A stretch of 64,000 nucleotides of DNA, from NCBI RefSeq assembly GCF_913063425.1, contig NZ_CAJXYK010000005.1:118685-182684 (forward strand), given 5' to 3'. How positions within the stretch are numbered: the stretch's first letter is position 1; each line of letters begins with the position of its first letter. The position numbers and the translations under genes were made by a program. Positions 35,449 through 46,197 of this stretch are shown piece after piece. Below the pieces are notes generated by a model. That model had not been told where the DNA came from. It did no database searches and saw only the letters and a program-made list of their open reading frames with translations. The DNA comes from an uncultured Thiohalocapsa sp. (GTDB taxonomy: Bacteria > Pseudomonadota > Gammaproteobacteria > Chromatiales > Chromatiaceae).

Positions 35449-35991
35449 TCAGTCCCGCAGCTGCTCGGCCAGCTCCGGGCACCGGCTGCGGAACCTGCGC
35501 AGGGCCCGCAGCGCCCGCAGCCGGGCGGGACGAAAGGGCCGCGGGTCCGGCAGCGCCGGCGTCTCCAGCACCCGCTCCAGCATCGGGCCGCCGATGGCGC
35601 GCTCCAGCAGCCCGGCGAGGATGAGCGCGCGATACCAGTCGTAGGGCAGCAGCTCGGGGTCGGTGGCCGTCGCCACATAGGTCTCGCAGCGCTGCCAGCG
35701 CGCCCCGATGCACACGGCGATGCGCCGGCGCCGGTAGCCGGCGCCCTCGGCGAGGTCCAGCCGCCACAGCTCCCGGGCGCGCAGCCGGTACAGCACACCC
35801 GTCACGGCATCATCCGCCGCCGGCACGATGTCGCCCTTGCCGGAGCCGTCGCTGCCCACCTTGTGAAAGCGCAGCTGCCAGCCGGGCAGGATCGCGACGC
35901 CGACAGGCTGAGCCGAGGGCGTGCGAGCCTGCAAGCGGGCGGTGAGCAGGTTGGAGCCGTAGGCGAAGTAGTGGAGGGGCTTGGTGGTCAC
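35449..35991 (-). CDS. gamma-glutamylcyclotransferase family protein
   Basis: A 180-residue GGCT-fold protein. The substrate-binding N terminus HYFAYGSNLL is diagnostic, and the general acid is probably the Glu in LDLAEGAGYRRR. Family members convert gamma-glutamyl peptides to 5-oxoproline, which could link it to glutathione turnover, but many bacterial members are uncharacterised. The C-terminal 60 residues are Arg-rich and less conserved. Its stop lies directly at the broken 5' end of the EEP pseudogene, so the deletion that cut that gene ended here. Cytoplasmic. Confidence 0.8.
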   Translation of the reverse strand: MTTKPLHYFAYGSNLLTARLQARTPSAQPVGVAILPGWQLRFHKVGSDGSGKGDIVPAADDAVTGVLYRLRARELWRLDLAEGAGYRRRRIAVCIGARWQRCETYVATATDPELLPYDWYRALILAGLLERAIGGPMLERVLETPALPDPRPFRPARLRALRALRRFRSRCPELAEQLRD

Positions 35992-36199
35992 CGTGATTGG
36001 TCTCCGCGGCCTGTCTCGCGCTCACGGTGGCACCGTCGAGTCATTCGATTCGACGAGGCGAAAAGGACCGCGCCTCGGTTGGTCGGTAACCGAAAATCGT
36101 ACCCTCGTGCTGGCACCAGTGGTACGCGTGAGACCCTCTGACCGACTCGATGATGCTTGGCTGCCCGACGCCGGAGGATAGAAACCCAAGCGGCACGCT

Positions 36200-36628
36200 T
36201 CAGGTTTTGTCGGCCGCTGCATCGATCAACATCAAGAAGTCGTCGGCGGAAAGGATCGGCAGAACGCCGGACGGGAAATCCGGGACATTGCGTGTCAGCA
36301 GGTAGTCGACGCGGGCGTGCAACGCGCTGTAGAACTGGATGGCATCCTCGAAATCGGCGATTTCCGAGTCGATCGCCTGGTTCAGGATCCGCTGGTCCGG
36401 TGCGACGCTGGCAAAGACGTCGCGCAGCAGAACCAGCGCCCTGCGAGCCGTGGCGGTGCTGCGTGCCTTGCGCACGATATAGAAGACATTATTGAAGCTG
36501 ATCGCAGACACCAGCGCCTCACAGGTACCGGTCTCGGCCATGGTCCAGATTCGGGCGGCAGCGGTGTAGAAGGGCTCGCGCTTGGCCAGGACATCAAGCA
36601 GCAGGTTGGTATCGACAAAGACCCTCAT
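36200..36628 (-). CDS. PIN-domain toxin (VapC-like)
   Basis: A 142-residue PIN-domain ribonuclease-type toxin. Acidic active-site residues visible: Asp6 in RVFVDTNLLLDVL, Glu94/Asp95 in ADFEDAIQF and Asp117 in TRNVPDF. The ATG at 36628 overlaps the stop of the upstream antitoxin gene (ATGA), the standard order for such pairs. The target RNA is unknown. It lies in a region of gene fragments, which suggests acquisition by transfer. A PIN domain of this short, all-helical type usually cleaves tRNA or rRNA (family knowledge). Confidence 0.8.
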   Translation of the reverse strand: MRVFVDTNLLLDVLAKREPFYTAAARIWTMAETGTCEALVSAISFNNVFYIVRKARSTATARRALVLLRDVFASVAPDQRILNQAIDSEIADFEDAIQFYSALHARVDYLLTRNVPDFPSGVLPILSADDFLMLIDAAADKT

Positions 36629-36885
36629 CCGGGATCGCCATAACGCGCCCACAGCGCATCGCTGAGGAGATCGGCGTCCGCACCCTGCGCGGGCAGTTCC
36701 AGCAACCCGGTCGCGGCCCGCGTCACTGGACCAATGAAGCCCGGACCGCGCGGATGATCAAGCACGTCGAGGCCGGAGACGAGCTCGGCAAGCATCGCGG
36801 AGACACTGGTGTTGCGGGCTCGCGCCGCCCGCTTGGCGCGCTCGATGACCGAGGCATCCATGCTGACGGTGAGCTTGGTATTCAT
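36625..36885 (-). CDS. antitoxin, DUF6364 / ribbon-helix-helix-like
   Basis: An 86-residue protein whose start resembles DUF6364-type ribbon-helix-helix antitoxins: MNTKLTVSMDASVIERAKRA followed by ARARNTSVSAMLAELV. The C-terminal half (about 45-86) would wrap the toxin. It likely binds the shared promoter as a dimer and represses it together with the toxin. The stop overlaps the toxin start. Its own ATG overlaps the end of the degenerate AraC frame by ATGA, probably by chance. Confidence 0.7.
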   Translation of the reverse strand: MNTKLTVSMDASVIERAKRAARARNTSVSAMLAELVSGLDVLDHPRGPGFIGPVTRAATGLLELPAQGADADLLSDALWARYGDPG

Positions 36886-37238
36886 GGCGAGGCGGCGGAC
36901 ACGTAAAAACCAGCGGTGAGGCTACGTATCGTCAGCCAGGTCGTCAAGGGACAGCGCCAGGGTCGGGCGATCGAAGGTCTGGGGACTGAGATCGAGGGAG
37001 CGCTTGGCGAGCTTCCCCGAAGAGCGGTGAACGCGCCCGCCTCCCGCTTGCGCACCTCGCTGGGTAAGACCCCGAAACGCTTGCGAAAGGCCCGCGTAAA
37101 GGCCGAGGGATGCCTGTACCCCAGGTTGTAGGCGAGCTCTTTGATGCGGACGTTCGCGACCCTGGGGTCTGCAATCACCTGCATCGCGTGTCGCAGACGC
37201 CGCTCGCATACGGGAGCTGTAGGTCGAGTCAGCGACAC
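36882..37238 (-). pseudogene. AraC-family regulator fragment
   Basis: The frame holds only the second half of an AraC helix-turn-helix domain: RRLRHAMQVIADPRV, IKELAYNLGYRHPSAFTRAF and RKRFGVLPSEVRK. The sensor domain and first helix-turn-helix are missing because the sequence switches near 37.22 kb to autotransporter-like DNA. After EVRKREA the natural C terminus seems to continue in another frame (SSGKLAKRSLDLSPQTFD, then a stop at 36922), so a frameshift is also present. Clearly non-functional. Confidence 0.65.
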
Positions 37239-37620
37239 AGGACCCGGACCAGACCATCACCATCAACGGGGACATCGCGCACGCGGCGACAGCGGGGCCT
37301 CCACGGTCACCCTGCTCTCCAGCAGCATACTGACCACGGGCGGCTACAACGCCTCGACCGGCTTTGCCGGCGCCATCTCCTGGACCGGAGCTTTGCGCAA
37401 ACAGGGCAGCGGCACCCTGACCATGACCGGAACCCAGTTGAAGGCCACGACGATCACCGTCAGCGACGGGACCCTGCGCATCGGCGACGGGACGGCGGGG
37501 TCAGCGTCTACGGCGCCATCCAAAACGATACCGCCGTGGTGTTCGATACCGGCACGCCCTGACCCAGGCCGGCACCGGCACACTCACCCTGATCAGGTCT
37601 CAGCCCTCGACTCGGTCAAC
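37230..37620 (+). pseudogene. autotransporter passenger fragment
   Basis: Broken frames on the plus strand carry the repeat type of autotransporter passengers: DQTITINGDIAHAAT in one frame, then TGALRKQGSGTLTMTG and TTITVSDGTLRIGDG in the next, then VYGAIQNDTAVVFDTG in a third. The pattern SGTLTMTG...GTLRIGDG matches autotransporter-associated beta-strand repeats. There is no start, signal peptide or beta-barrel domain, and at least two frameshifts, so this is a remnant that abuts the AraC fragment. Confidence 0.55.
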
Positions 37621-37776
37621 TAGTCGGGGGTGCGCTCGCGCCCACCCCATGGCTGCGAGCGCTTCGGCGAGCTGCGCGGCATCCAGGTCCGTCAACCGCC
37701 CTGCGCGCAGCAATGCCGCCTGGGCGCTGATCCAGGCATGGTAGTCGTCTACGTAGAGATCGCGGTCGGCGTACAT
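37600..37776 (-). pseudogene. truncated DUF29 family gene
   Basis: A 58-residue frame from ATG 37776 gives the N terminus of a DUF29 protein (DLYVDDYHAWISAQAALLRA then GRLTDLDAAQLAEALAAMG), after which similarity stops. Normal members are about 140 residues or more, so the C-terminal two-thirds are lost. It lies just downstream of sucB on the same strand, where lpd is often found. Confidence 0.5.
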
Positions 37777-37868
37777 GTGGGTACCTGCTCTGGGCTCATG
37801 CTCACAAGATTCCCCGTTTTGTCCGGTGATGTGCCTTCGAACGACCTTGGGCTGTGCCGCGTTCCGCC

Positions 37869-39188
<1,320 letters not shown>

Positions 39189-39297
39189 GGGTGGTTGGTC
39201 CTTCGGGCTGGTGTGGCTGGGCGCGGGTGGGTCGTCGCTCGGGCTGATGTCGGACTGGGGATAGGCGTTGGGGGCGCGGGCGGTAGTGGCCGGCGCC

Positions 39298-42198
39298 TCA
39301 GACCTCCGCCGCCGGCTCGTCGATGGGCTGCTGCGGTGGAATGCGCCGGTTCATCTTGGGGTTGATGCGGCCGGTGAGGGCCTCGTCCACCAGTTGCTCC
39401 TGCTGCGCCACGTGCACGGAGCGGTGGCCGACAGCGGGCGCCGCCGACGCCGCCCGACCCACATAATACGGCTGCTTGCCCTGCTCGATGAGGTGGTGGA
39501 AGCGATGCTTGATCTGGTCCCAGGCGCCCTGGTTCTGCGGCTCCTCCTGGCACCAGATGATCTCGGTGGTGTCTGGATACCGCGCCAGCACGTCCTCGAA
39601 GGCCTCTTTCGGGAAGGGGTAGAGCTGCTCGATGCGGATGATGGCCACGTTGCTGAGCCCGCGGGCATGGCGCGCTTCGATGAGGTCGTAGTAGACCTTG
39701 CCCGCGCAGAACACCAGGCGCTCGACGTCGGCAGGCTCGATGGGGTCCGTCTCCGGAATGACCACCTGAAAGCCGCCGTCGGCGAGCTCCTCCAGCGACG
39801 ACACCGCGAGCCGGTGCCGCAGCAGGCTCTTCGGCGTCATCACCACCAGCGGGCGGCGGAAGTCGCGCAGCATCTGCCGGCGCAGCAGGTGGAACATCTG
39901 TGCCGGCGTGGTGGGCACGCAGACCTGGATGTTGTGCTCGGCACAAAGCTGCAGGAAGCGCTCCAGCCGCGCCGAGGAGTGCTCGGCGCCCTGGCCCTCC
40001 AGGCCGTGCGGCAGCAGCATCGTGAGCCCGCAGTCCAGGCCCCATTTGGTGCCGGCGGAGGTGATGAACTGGTCGATGACCACCTGGGCGCCGTTGGCGA
40101 AGTCGCCGAATTGGGCCTCCCAGGCGGTGAGCGCATTGGGCTCGGCGGTGGCGAAGCCATACTCGTAGCCGAGCACGGCTGCTTCCGACAGGATGGAGTC
40201 GATGGCGATGAAGGCGCCCTGCGGCACCTCCCCCTCGCCGCGCAGGTGCTGAAGCGGGGTGTACTCCTGCCCGGTCTGCTGGCAGTGCACCTTGGCGTGA
40301 CGATGGAAGAAGGTGCCGCGACCGGCGTCCTGACCGGACAGGCGCACCGGATAGCCCGCGTCCACCAGGGTCGCATAGGCCAGATTCTCGGCGAAGCCCC
40401 AGTTGCCGAGCTGATCGCCCTGGGCCATCTTGCGGCGCTCGGCCCAGATCTTGGCCACGCGCGGATGCAGCTGGAAGTCCTCCGGCACCCGCAACATGCG
40501 CTCGGCGAGGTCCGCAAGATGCTCCCGGGGCACCCTGGTGTCCGCAGGCGCGCGCCAGTCATCGCCGTGGTAGCCGTGCCAGTCCGCGCGGTAGCTCTTC
40601 TCCAGCCCGCAAAGCACGGGGCGGGCCACCACTACGCCGTGCTCGATGGCATCGCGGTACTCCTCGATCATCTTCACCGCATCATCGCGGGTCAGCACGC
40701 CATCGTCGATGAGCCGGTCCGCGTAGATGGCCCGGGCGGTGGGCCGCTCGCGGATCTTCTTGTACATCATGGGCTGCGTCACCGCCGGCTCGTCCGCCTC
40801 GTTGTGGCCGAGCCGGCGGTAGCACACGAGGTCGATGACCACGTCCTTGCGGAACTGGTTGCGATAGTCGAGCGCCATGCGGGTGACGAAGATGACGGCC
40901 TCCGGGTCGTCGCCGTTCACATGGAACACGGGCGCTTGCACCATCTTAGCCACATCGGTGCAGTAGAGGGTGCTGCGGGTATCCAGCGGATTGCTGGTGG
41001 TGAAGCCGATCTGATTGTTGATGACGATGTGCACCGTGCCGCCGGTGCCGTAGCTGCGGGTCTGGCTGAGCTGAAGGGTCTCGGCCACCACGCCCTGGCC
41101 GGCGAAGGCGGCATCGCCGTGGATCAGCACCGGCAGCACCTGCTCGCCGGTGCGGTCGCCGCGGCGGCGCTGGCGGGCGCGCACCGAGCCCTCGATGACC
41201 GGGTTGATGATCTCCAGGTGCGACGGATTGAAGCCGAGCGCCAGGTGCACGATGCCGCCGGGCGTTTCCACGTCGCTCGCAAAGCCCATGTGATACTTCA
41301 CGTCGCCCGCGAGCTGGCGTGGATTGAGCGGCACCTTGCCCTCGAACTCCGCGAAGATCTCCTGCGGCGGCTTGCCGAGGATGTTCACCAGCACATTCAG
41401 CCGGCCGCGGTGGGCCATGCCGATGACAAGCTCGCGGCAGCCCTTGCGTCCGGCACGCTGGATCAGCTCGTCCAGCATGGGGATGAGTGCCTCGGCCCCC
41501 TCCAGCGAGAAGCGCTTCTGGCCCACGTACTTGGTGTGCAGGTACTTCTCCAGGCCCTCGGCGGCCGTCAACAGCGTGAGCAGCCAGCGGCGGTCCGCCG
41601 GCTCCAGCTCGGGGCGCGCCTGGTACCCCTCCAGGCGTTTCTGGACCCAGCGCTTCTCGGCGGTGGTGGTGATGTGCATGTACTCCGAGCCCACGGGCCC
41701 GCAGTAGATGCGCTGCAGCAGTGCCAGGATGTCCTTGAGCGGCATCCGGTCGGGGGCGTAGAGGGAGCCCGTGTGGAAGACCTGGTCCAGGTCGCCGTCT
41801 TCCAGGTTGTGGTAGCTTGGCGCCAGGTCCGCCACCTTGGGCGTTGCGCGGAGCTTGAGGGGGTCCAGATCCGCCACCTGGTGACCGCGGTACCGGTAGG
41901 TGTTGATGAGCCTCAACACGGCCGACTGGCGCTCCGCCGCCGCCGGCTCCAGGCGCTGCACGGAGCGGGCCTGGGCGCGGGTGCGGCTCTCGCTCGCCAG
42001 GCGCTCGAAGTTCTCGCGCACCGGGCCGTGCGGGATCTCATTCGCGGCATCGGCGTGAATGGCGTCAAAGCGCCGCCGCCAGGCGAGATCGATGCTCTCG
42101 GGGTCCTTGAGATAGCGCTCGTAGAGGTCTTCGATGAAGGCGGCATTCCCGCCGTAGAAGGCCGAGGAGGCTCGGAACAGCTGTAGCAGCGCGCTCAT
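39298..42198 (-). CDS. sucA: 2-oxoglutarate dehydrogenase E1
   Basis: Thiamine-diphosphate-dependent E1 of the 2-oxoglutarate dehydrogenase complex, 966 residues. The N terminus ([20 protein letters not shown]) is typical; further markers are [37 protein letters not shown], the ThDP-binding [30 protein letters not shown] and TPKSLLRH. It catalyses oxidative decarboxylation of 2-oxoglutarate in the TCA cycle and hands the succinyl group to SucB downstream. A complete gene. The 287 bp upstream are shared with the divergent small gene at 42486 and show no clear promoter to me. Confidence 0.96.
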   Translation of the reverse strand: MSALLQLFRASSAFYGGNAAFIEDLYERYLKDPESIDLAWRRRFDAIHADAANEIPHGPVRENFERLASESRTRAQARSVQRLEPAAAERQSAVLRLINTYRYRGHQVADLDPLKLRATPKVADLAPSYHNLEDGDLDQVFHTGSLYAPDRMPLKDILALLQRIYCGPVGSEYMHITTTAEKRWVQKRLEGYQARPELEPADRRWLLTLLTAAEGLEKYLHTKYVGQKRFSLEGAEALIPMLDELIQRAGRKGCRELVIGMAHRGRLNVLVNILGKPPQEIFAEFEGKVPLNPRQLAGDVKYHMGFASDVETPGGIVHLALGFNPSHLEIINPVIEGSVRARQRRRGDRTGEQVLPVLIHGDAAFAGQGVVAETLQLSQTRSYGTGGTVHIVINNQIGFTTSNPLDTRSTLYCTDVAKMVQAPVFHVNGDDPEAVIFVTRMALDYRNQFRKDVVIDLVCYRRLGHNEADEPAVTQPMMYKKIRERPTARAIYADRLIDDGVLTRDDAVKMIEEYRDAIEHGVVVARPVLCGLEKSYRADWHGYHGDDWRAPADTRVPREHLADLAERMLRVPEDFQLHPRVAKIWAERRKMAQGDQLGNWGFAENLAYATLVDAGYPVRLSGQDAGRGTFFHRHAKVHCQQTGQEYTPLQHLRGEGEVPQGAFIAIDSILSEAAVLGYEYGFATAEPNALTAWEAQFGDFANGAQVVIDQFITSAGTKWGLDCGLTMLLPHGLEGQGAEHSSARLERFLQLCAEHNIQVCVPTTPAQMFHLLRRQMLRDFRRPLVVMTPKSLLRHRLAVSSLEELADGGFQVVIPETDPIEPADVERLVFCAGKVYYDLIEARHARGLSNVAIIRIEQLYPFPKEAFEDVLARYPDTTEIIWCQEEPQNQGAWDQIKHRFHHLIEQGKQPYYVGRAASAAPAVGHRSVHVAQQEQLVDEALTGRINPKMNRRIPPQQPIDEPAAEV

Positions 42199-42485
42199 GG
42201 GTCGTGTGTCGCTCGCTCTGAAAGTGGGTCCGACGGCCGTTCTCGGCCGCGCACAGGCTGGGCCTGCGCAGTCCGGCGCAGCGCCGCGGCGGCCCGGCCG
42301 CCGGCCGTCAGGTCACGGCGCGCTTGGCGGTGCGCTTCAGCCCCGGAGTGTAGCGCACCGCAATGGCCGGCTGGTCGCCGCGGCGGCCACGCCGGGGCAA
42401 TGTCATGTATTGCGCTTTTCGCGTATCCTGCCGCCAAGCAACTGGACAGTCGTGAGCCGGAGCCGCCGCGAGCCGAAGACCGCCG

Positions 42486-42701
42486 ATGCCCTATCCCGAC
42501 AATCACATCGAGACCCCGGAAGAGCGCCACCGCCGGCGTCTGCGCGTGGCCAAGTCGCAGGCGGACATGGCGTACTTCCAGGCGCGCCTGACGCTGCTGG
42601 GGGAGCCCAGGACGTTGAATCAGCTTGCCCAGCAGCGTACCTTCAAACGGCTGCTCAAGGCCGTCGGGCGCCGGCTGGTGAACATCAAGCAGAGTCGTTG
42701 A
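42486..42701 (+). CDS. small basic hypothetical protein
   Basis: Unrecognised 71-residue protein, strongly basic, probably alpha-helical throughout (ERHRRRLRVAKSQADMAYFQ, then FKRLLKAVGRRLVNIKQSR). No signal peptide, cysteine or membrane segment. The codon third positions are GC-rich, which supports real coding, but the ribosome site is weak. It could be a small nucleic-acid-binding protein (inference). Divergent from sucA and 177 bp upstream of the tRNA gene. Confidence 0.5.
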   Translation: MPYPDNHIETPEERHRRRLRVAKSQADMAYFQARLTLLGEPRTLNQLAQQRTFKRLLKAVGRRLVNIKQSR

Positions 42702-42878
42702 GGGGCCGCCGGGCGGTGGTCCGGACGGTGCTGGGATCGGCATCGCCAGCCGCGGCTCAGGCGACATCCTGAGCCGTACCGGTCCGAACCGCACCCGGCG
42801 CCCCCACGCTCAGGCCGACCCCGATCGCCCCACCGCGAGGCTGCCCGCCGGAGCCCCACGGACCGTCGCTTTCCGTTC

Positions 42879-42955
42879 GCCCTCGTAGCTCAGCCGGATA
42901 GAGCAACCGCCTCCTAAGCGGTAGGTCGCAGGTTCGAATCCTGCCGAGGGCACCA
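42879..42955 (+). tRNA. tRNA-Arg (anticodon CCT), CCA encoded
   Basis: A complete cloverleaf: acceptor GCCCTCG/CGAGGGC, D arm with GCTC/GAGC, anticodon stem ACCGC/GCGGT around CTCCTAA (anticodon CCT at 42913-42915), T arm GCAGG-TTCGAAT-CCTGC, discriminator A and encoded CCA. It reads AGG, a rare codon in such a GC-rich genome. No integrase or duplicated 3' end is seen nearby. Confidence 0.96.
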
Positions 42956-42984
42956 ACTGCCGCAGCAAGCGTCTTGGAGCCGCC

Positions 42985-43350
42985 TCAGTCGGCGCCGCAA
43001 CGCTGCCGCACGGCGTCCTTCAGCGCATCGAGGTCGGCGCAGCCGTTCAGCGTGTCCGCGTCGATGCAGACGTTCGGCGCTTCATTCCCCGTCAGCTGGA
43101 GCACCGCCGGCAGCGGGACGTCGAGCCCGGGCCAGCGGGCGCGAAACTCATCCCGGTGCAGAAAGGTGCAGGGCATATCCAGCCCGGCGATGAAGTCACG
43201 CCAGGCCGCACGCTCGCTGAGCCAGCCGTAGGTGACCTTACACAGGTTGCAGCTGTAGCTATCCGGCGAGAAGACCTTGTGCGCCGCATCGGCCATGCTG
43301 TTGAAGAGGCCGCTGTCGGCGTTGTAGACGAAGACCAGCCCCTGCGTCAC
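42985..43350 (-). CDS. conserved hypothetical protein with CNLC motif
   Basis: A 121-residue protein starting with GTG at 43350, whose start overlaps the stop of the upstream fatty acid hydroxylase gene (GTGA). It opens VFVYNADSGLFNSMADAAHK, followed by the pair CNLC in a YSCNLCKVTYG segment, and later cysteines CIDAD and GCADLD. The same opening and CxxC are found in an uncharacterised proteobacterial family, sometimes labelled GTPase without basis. A redox or metal role is possible but unproven. Confidence 0.65.
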   Translation of the reverse strand: MTQGLVFVYNADSGLFNSMADAAHKVFSPDSYSCNLCKVTYGWLSERAAWRDFIAGLDMPCTFLHRDEFRARWPGLDVPLPAVLQLTGNEAPNVCIDADTLNGCADLDALKDAVRQRCGAD

Positions 43351-44162
43351 GACTGCGCACCGACGGGTCCGTCTGCGCCGGTCGCGGTCCGGCTCTGGTT
43401 GGGCTCCAGCGGCAGGCGCAGCAGCCGCAGCGGTCGCTGCCAGGCGGCCTCGTCATAAGCGCCGATGCCGAAGCGGATGGCCTCCGGGTCGTCCCGCAGC
43501 CGGAAGGAGCGGAACAGCCGGTCCCACAGCGAGAAGACAGTGCCGTAGTTGGAATCGGTCTCGGCGCGCACGGCCGAGTGGTGCACCCGGTGCATGGACG
43601 GCGGCACGATGATCCGGCGCAGCCGCGCGTCCAGCCGTGCCGGCACGTCGAGATTGCTGTGGTGGAACAGAATCACCAGCACCATCACTGTTTTGTACAG
43701 CACGAGCATGCCGAGCGACATGCCGAGCGCCATGAGCACCAGACAATTCGCCAGGGTGGACAGCAGGATCTCGCCGGGGTGGAAGCGCAGGGCCGTGGTG
43801 CTGTCCATGGCCGGGTCCGTGTGATGCACCCGGTGGAAGCGCCACAGGAAGGGCACCTGATGATTGGCCCGGTGCCAGGCGTACATCCACAGGTCGAAGA
43901 GCACGAAGGTGAGCGCCGCACAGGCGGGCCAGCCGAGCCCCAGGGCATGGCACAGCCCGAGGTCACGGGCCGCCGCGTATTCCACCGACAGCACCAGCAG
44001 CGGTGCCGCCACCGCGGCCACGGCGGCGCTCATGGCCGCCAGGGCGAGGTTCTCCGCGCCATGACGCAGGCGCTGCTCACGGCCGGCATAGGCGGGCAGG
44101 AAGCCCTCGGCGGCGAACAGGGCCACCAGCGCAATGAGGCCGATGATGGTGTCGATGCTCAT
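43347..44162 (-). CDS. sterol desaturase / fatty acid hydroxylase family protein
   Basis: Integral membrane di-iron enzyme of about 271 residues, starting MSIDTIIGL at 44162. Three to four hydrophobic segments lie in the first 140 residues. The His-box ligands of the family are present: HRANH, HRVHHTD, FHHSNLD and MHRVHHS. Such enzymes hydroxylate or desaturate lipids using oxygen. The substrate cannot be told from sequence. It is joined by GTGA overlap to the CNLC-motif gene and lies 112 bp downstream of the glycosyltransferase. Confidence 0.85.
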   Translation of the reverse strand: MSIDTIIGLIALVALFAAEGFLPAYAGREQRLRHGAENLALAAMSAAVAAVAAPLLVLSVEYAAARDLGLCHALGLGWPACAALTFVLFDLWMYAWHRANHQVPFLWRFHRVHHTDPAMDSTTALRFHPGEILLSTLANCLVLMALGMSLGMLVLYKTVMVLVILFHHSNLDVPARLDARLRRIIVPPSMHRVHHSAVRAETDSNYGTVFSLWDRLFRSFRLRDDPEAIRFGIGAYDEAAWQRPLRLLRLPLEPNQSRTATGADGPVGAQS

Positions 44163-44274
44163 GTTGGTGCTGCCGAAAAACGCGTGCGCGAGATGCGCGA
44201 TTGACTCATGGGACCGGCGCGCACGCCGGATGTTTCCACGCTGGCCCGGCGCAGCGGGGTCGTCGGGGACGCGC

Positions 44275-45027
44275 TCACCGCCGCCGCTCGTAGGCCGCCG
44301 CCAGCCGCCGGGGTGAGGCGCCGGCGAAGAAGCGCAGCATGGCCACCGCATTGCGCAGCTGCTGGCGCAGCACCCCGCCGCGCTCGAAGCGCACCGCCGA
44401 GGTGGTGACCGCGCAGCCGAGCTTGCGGATGCGCCCAAGAGGCCCGCGCTGACGGCGTACCCGCCGGGCCAGCTCCACGTCTTCGAACAACGGCCAGTCG
44501 GGGAAGCCGCCCACGGCATCGAACAGCGAGCGCCGGATCAGGTAGCCCTGGTCGCCGAAGGTCGTCCAGACAGAGTCGAAGCGCGAGCACCAGGCATAGA
44601 GCGCAAGCAGTGGATGGCGGCGGTCGAAGCGCAGCCGAAAGCAGGCCATGCCGACGGCCGGGTCGGCGAAGGCGCCGGCGATGGCCGCTGCGGCGTCGGC
44701 GGGCAGCCGGGTGTCGTCATGCAGGAACAGCAGCAGGTCAGCGCGGCTCGCCCGGGCACCGGCGTTGCACTGGGTGCCGCGGCCGCGGGGTGCCCGCACC
44801 AGCCGGCAGCCGGCGGGCAGCGCGAGGGTGCTCGCAGGCGCCGTGTCCTGCGGCTCCACGATGATGACTTCGCGCGGCGTCAGCCGCGCGAAGAGCGCAG
44901 GGATACCGGCCGCCAGCCCGGCATCCAGCCGGCGGGTGGGGATCACCACTGCGAGAGCCGGTGCGGCGTCCGGCGCGGTGCCAGCCGGGAGGGGCGCCGG
45001 CGGCGCTGGCTGGGTTGTCTCTTGCAT
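44275..45027 (-). CDS. glycosyltransferase family 2 (rSAM/selenodomain-associated type)
   Basis: A GT-A glycosyltransferase of 250 residues starting MQETTQ. Motifs: the N-terminal LAVVIPTRRLDAGL, the RGRGTQCNAGARAS segment typical of the TIGR04283 subfamily, a DxD-type LFLHDDTRLP and the acceptor/catalytic FGDQGYLIRR followed by PLFEDVELARRV. Family members often sit near a partner nucleotidyl-type transferase, but none is seen here. No membrane helix, so the protein is cytoplasmic. Sugar and acceptor unknown. Confidence 0.83.
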   Translation of the reverse strand: MQETTQPAPPAPLPAGTAPDAAPALAVVIPTRRLDAGLAAGIPALFARLTPREVIIVEPQDTAPASTLALPAGCRLVRAPRGRGTQCNAGARASRADLLLFLHDDTRLPADAAAAIAGAFADPAVGMACFRLRFDRRHPLLALYAWCSRFDSVWTTFGDQGYLIRRSLFDAVGGFPDWPLFEDVELARRVRRQRGPLGRIRKLGCAVTTSAVRFERGGVLRQQLRNAVAMLRFFAGASPRRLAAAYERRR

Positions 45028-45219
45028 CAGCGCTGCTGTTGGACGTGGGTCGGGCGAGCGCCCGGTGGCATTCCTGACAAATTGGCACAAGCCGCGCAAG
45101 GCTCTCATGGCTGTCCTGCTGTGGGGCGATCATCCAGGCACCTGATTCTGCCGATGATTCTTCCCCGTTCAGCCAGCAACCGGGCAACTGGCACGCCCGC
45201 TGCTTGTTGCTCTGACGCC

Positions 45220-45630
45220 ATGAACAGCCTCGCTCAATACACCCAGGCGCTGCGCCCGCGCGCCGACGCGCTCTGCACTGCCCTGCGCCGGGAGGCGGAG
45301 CGACTCTTCGGCGCCGACATCGCCGCCGGTTGCACGCCGGACACCGCGGTCTACCGGCTGCAACGGGACCCGGCCGCCGGCGCGGACAGCCTGGTCGGCG
45401 AATGGCAGGACGCCCGCGGCCACCCCATCGGCATGCTCGTATTCCATCCCGACGGCAGTTGCTTCGGCGAGTACGACATCGTGCGCATGCATCCGCGGGA
45501 CAAGCGCTGGTTCGTCGAGGCCGTCGAGGCCTGGGCCGGCGCGGCTGACGCCGGGCCCGACGCCGGGTCCCAAACTGGCGATGCAGCCGGCACCGTGCGC
45601 GCCGATGTGCGCCTGCTCGCGGCGCCCTGA
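45220..45630 (+). CDS. hypothetical protein
   Basis: Unrecognised 136-residue protein starting at ATG 45220. The first half is helical (YTQALRPRADALCTALRREA), then comes a beta region (GMLVFHPDGSCFGEYDIVRM) around VGEWQDARGHPIG, and an Asp/Gly/Ala-rich tail. No signal peptide or metal motif. It is followed after 60 bp by another small unknown gene in the same direction, so the two may form a unit. Divergent from the glycosyltransferase. Confidence 0.55.
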   Translation: MNSLAQYTQALRPRADALCTALRREAERLFGADIAAGCTPDTAVYRLQRDPAAGADSLVGEWQDARGHPIGMLVFHPDGSCFGEYDIVRMHPRDKRWFVEAVEAWAGAADAGPDAGSQTGDAAGTVRADVRLLAAP

Positions 45631-45690
45631 AATCCTTACCCAAGGCGAGCGGGCCGCGCCCATCCGCCGGCCGCGGCCGGGAGCCAAGAC

Positions 45691-46131
45691 ATGACCGACA
45701 CGCTGCATCTGGTGCTTTATCACAAGCACCGCACCAGCGCGCGACTGCGCTTCCTGCGCCACGCCCACGGCGGTATCTGCACGTCCGGGCCGCTGCCGGC
45801 GGATGCTCGGGTGCAGACATACCCCTGTGCCACCGACTCCGCCGCCGACGGCGGCCGCCTGCACCTGCACCCCGGCATGCTGCTGCGCGCCGCTGAGGCC
45901 GACCTCGGCCTGCCCCGGGGCGGCATCGAGTCCGACGCCGGCTTCCGCGGCCACGTGTACACCGCCGACGGCTGCGCGGCGGTGCAGCTCGCGAGCTTCA
46001 CCGACCTCGATCCGCCCGTGGATGCCGCTGCATCGGTGGGGGCGGCGTTCATCGAGCTCACCGCGGCGTGGGGCCTGCCGGCCGTGGAGCTGGCGTTGTT
46101 GCGACTCGCCTACGAGCACGTGCTGGGCTGA
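45691..46131 (+). CDS. hypothetical protein
   Basis: A 146-residue protein of no family I recognise. It contains LHLVLYHKHRTSARLRFLRH, LHLHPGMLLRAAEADLGLP and a helical C terminus (AVELALLRLAYEHVLG). Two cysteines only, no signal peptide. GC-rich third positions support coding. It ends 66 bp before the convergent L,D-transpeptidase gene. Confidence 0.55.
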   Translation: MTDTLHLVLYHKHRTSARLRFLRHAHGGICTSGPLPADARVQTYPCATDSAADGGRLHLHPGMLLRAAEADLGLPRGGIESDAGFRGHVYTADGCAAVQLASFTDLDPPVDAAASVGAAFIELTAAWGLPAVELALLRLAYEHVLG

Positions 46132-46197
46132 GCCGACCCCCGACGACCGCACCCCACCGCCGCAGGCTCCGTAACCTGATGGGCGGGTCGAGACGGC

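Noticed and set aside
36022..36222. Small open frames on both strands between the gamma-glutamylcyclotransferase and toxin genes
   Set aside because: They overlap each other, lack ribosome sites and recognisable features; the 208-bp gap is regarded as non-coding.
39268..42186. A 972-codon open frame on the plus strand across sucA
   Set aside because: It is the antisense shadow of sucA, caused by high G+C; its translation is rich in Arg, His, Gly and Val with no domain, while the minus strand encodes an unmistakable SucA.
42879..42955. tRNA-Arg as an integration site of a genomic island
   Set aside because: No integrase and no second copy of the tRNA 3' end was noticed in the window.
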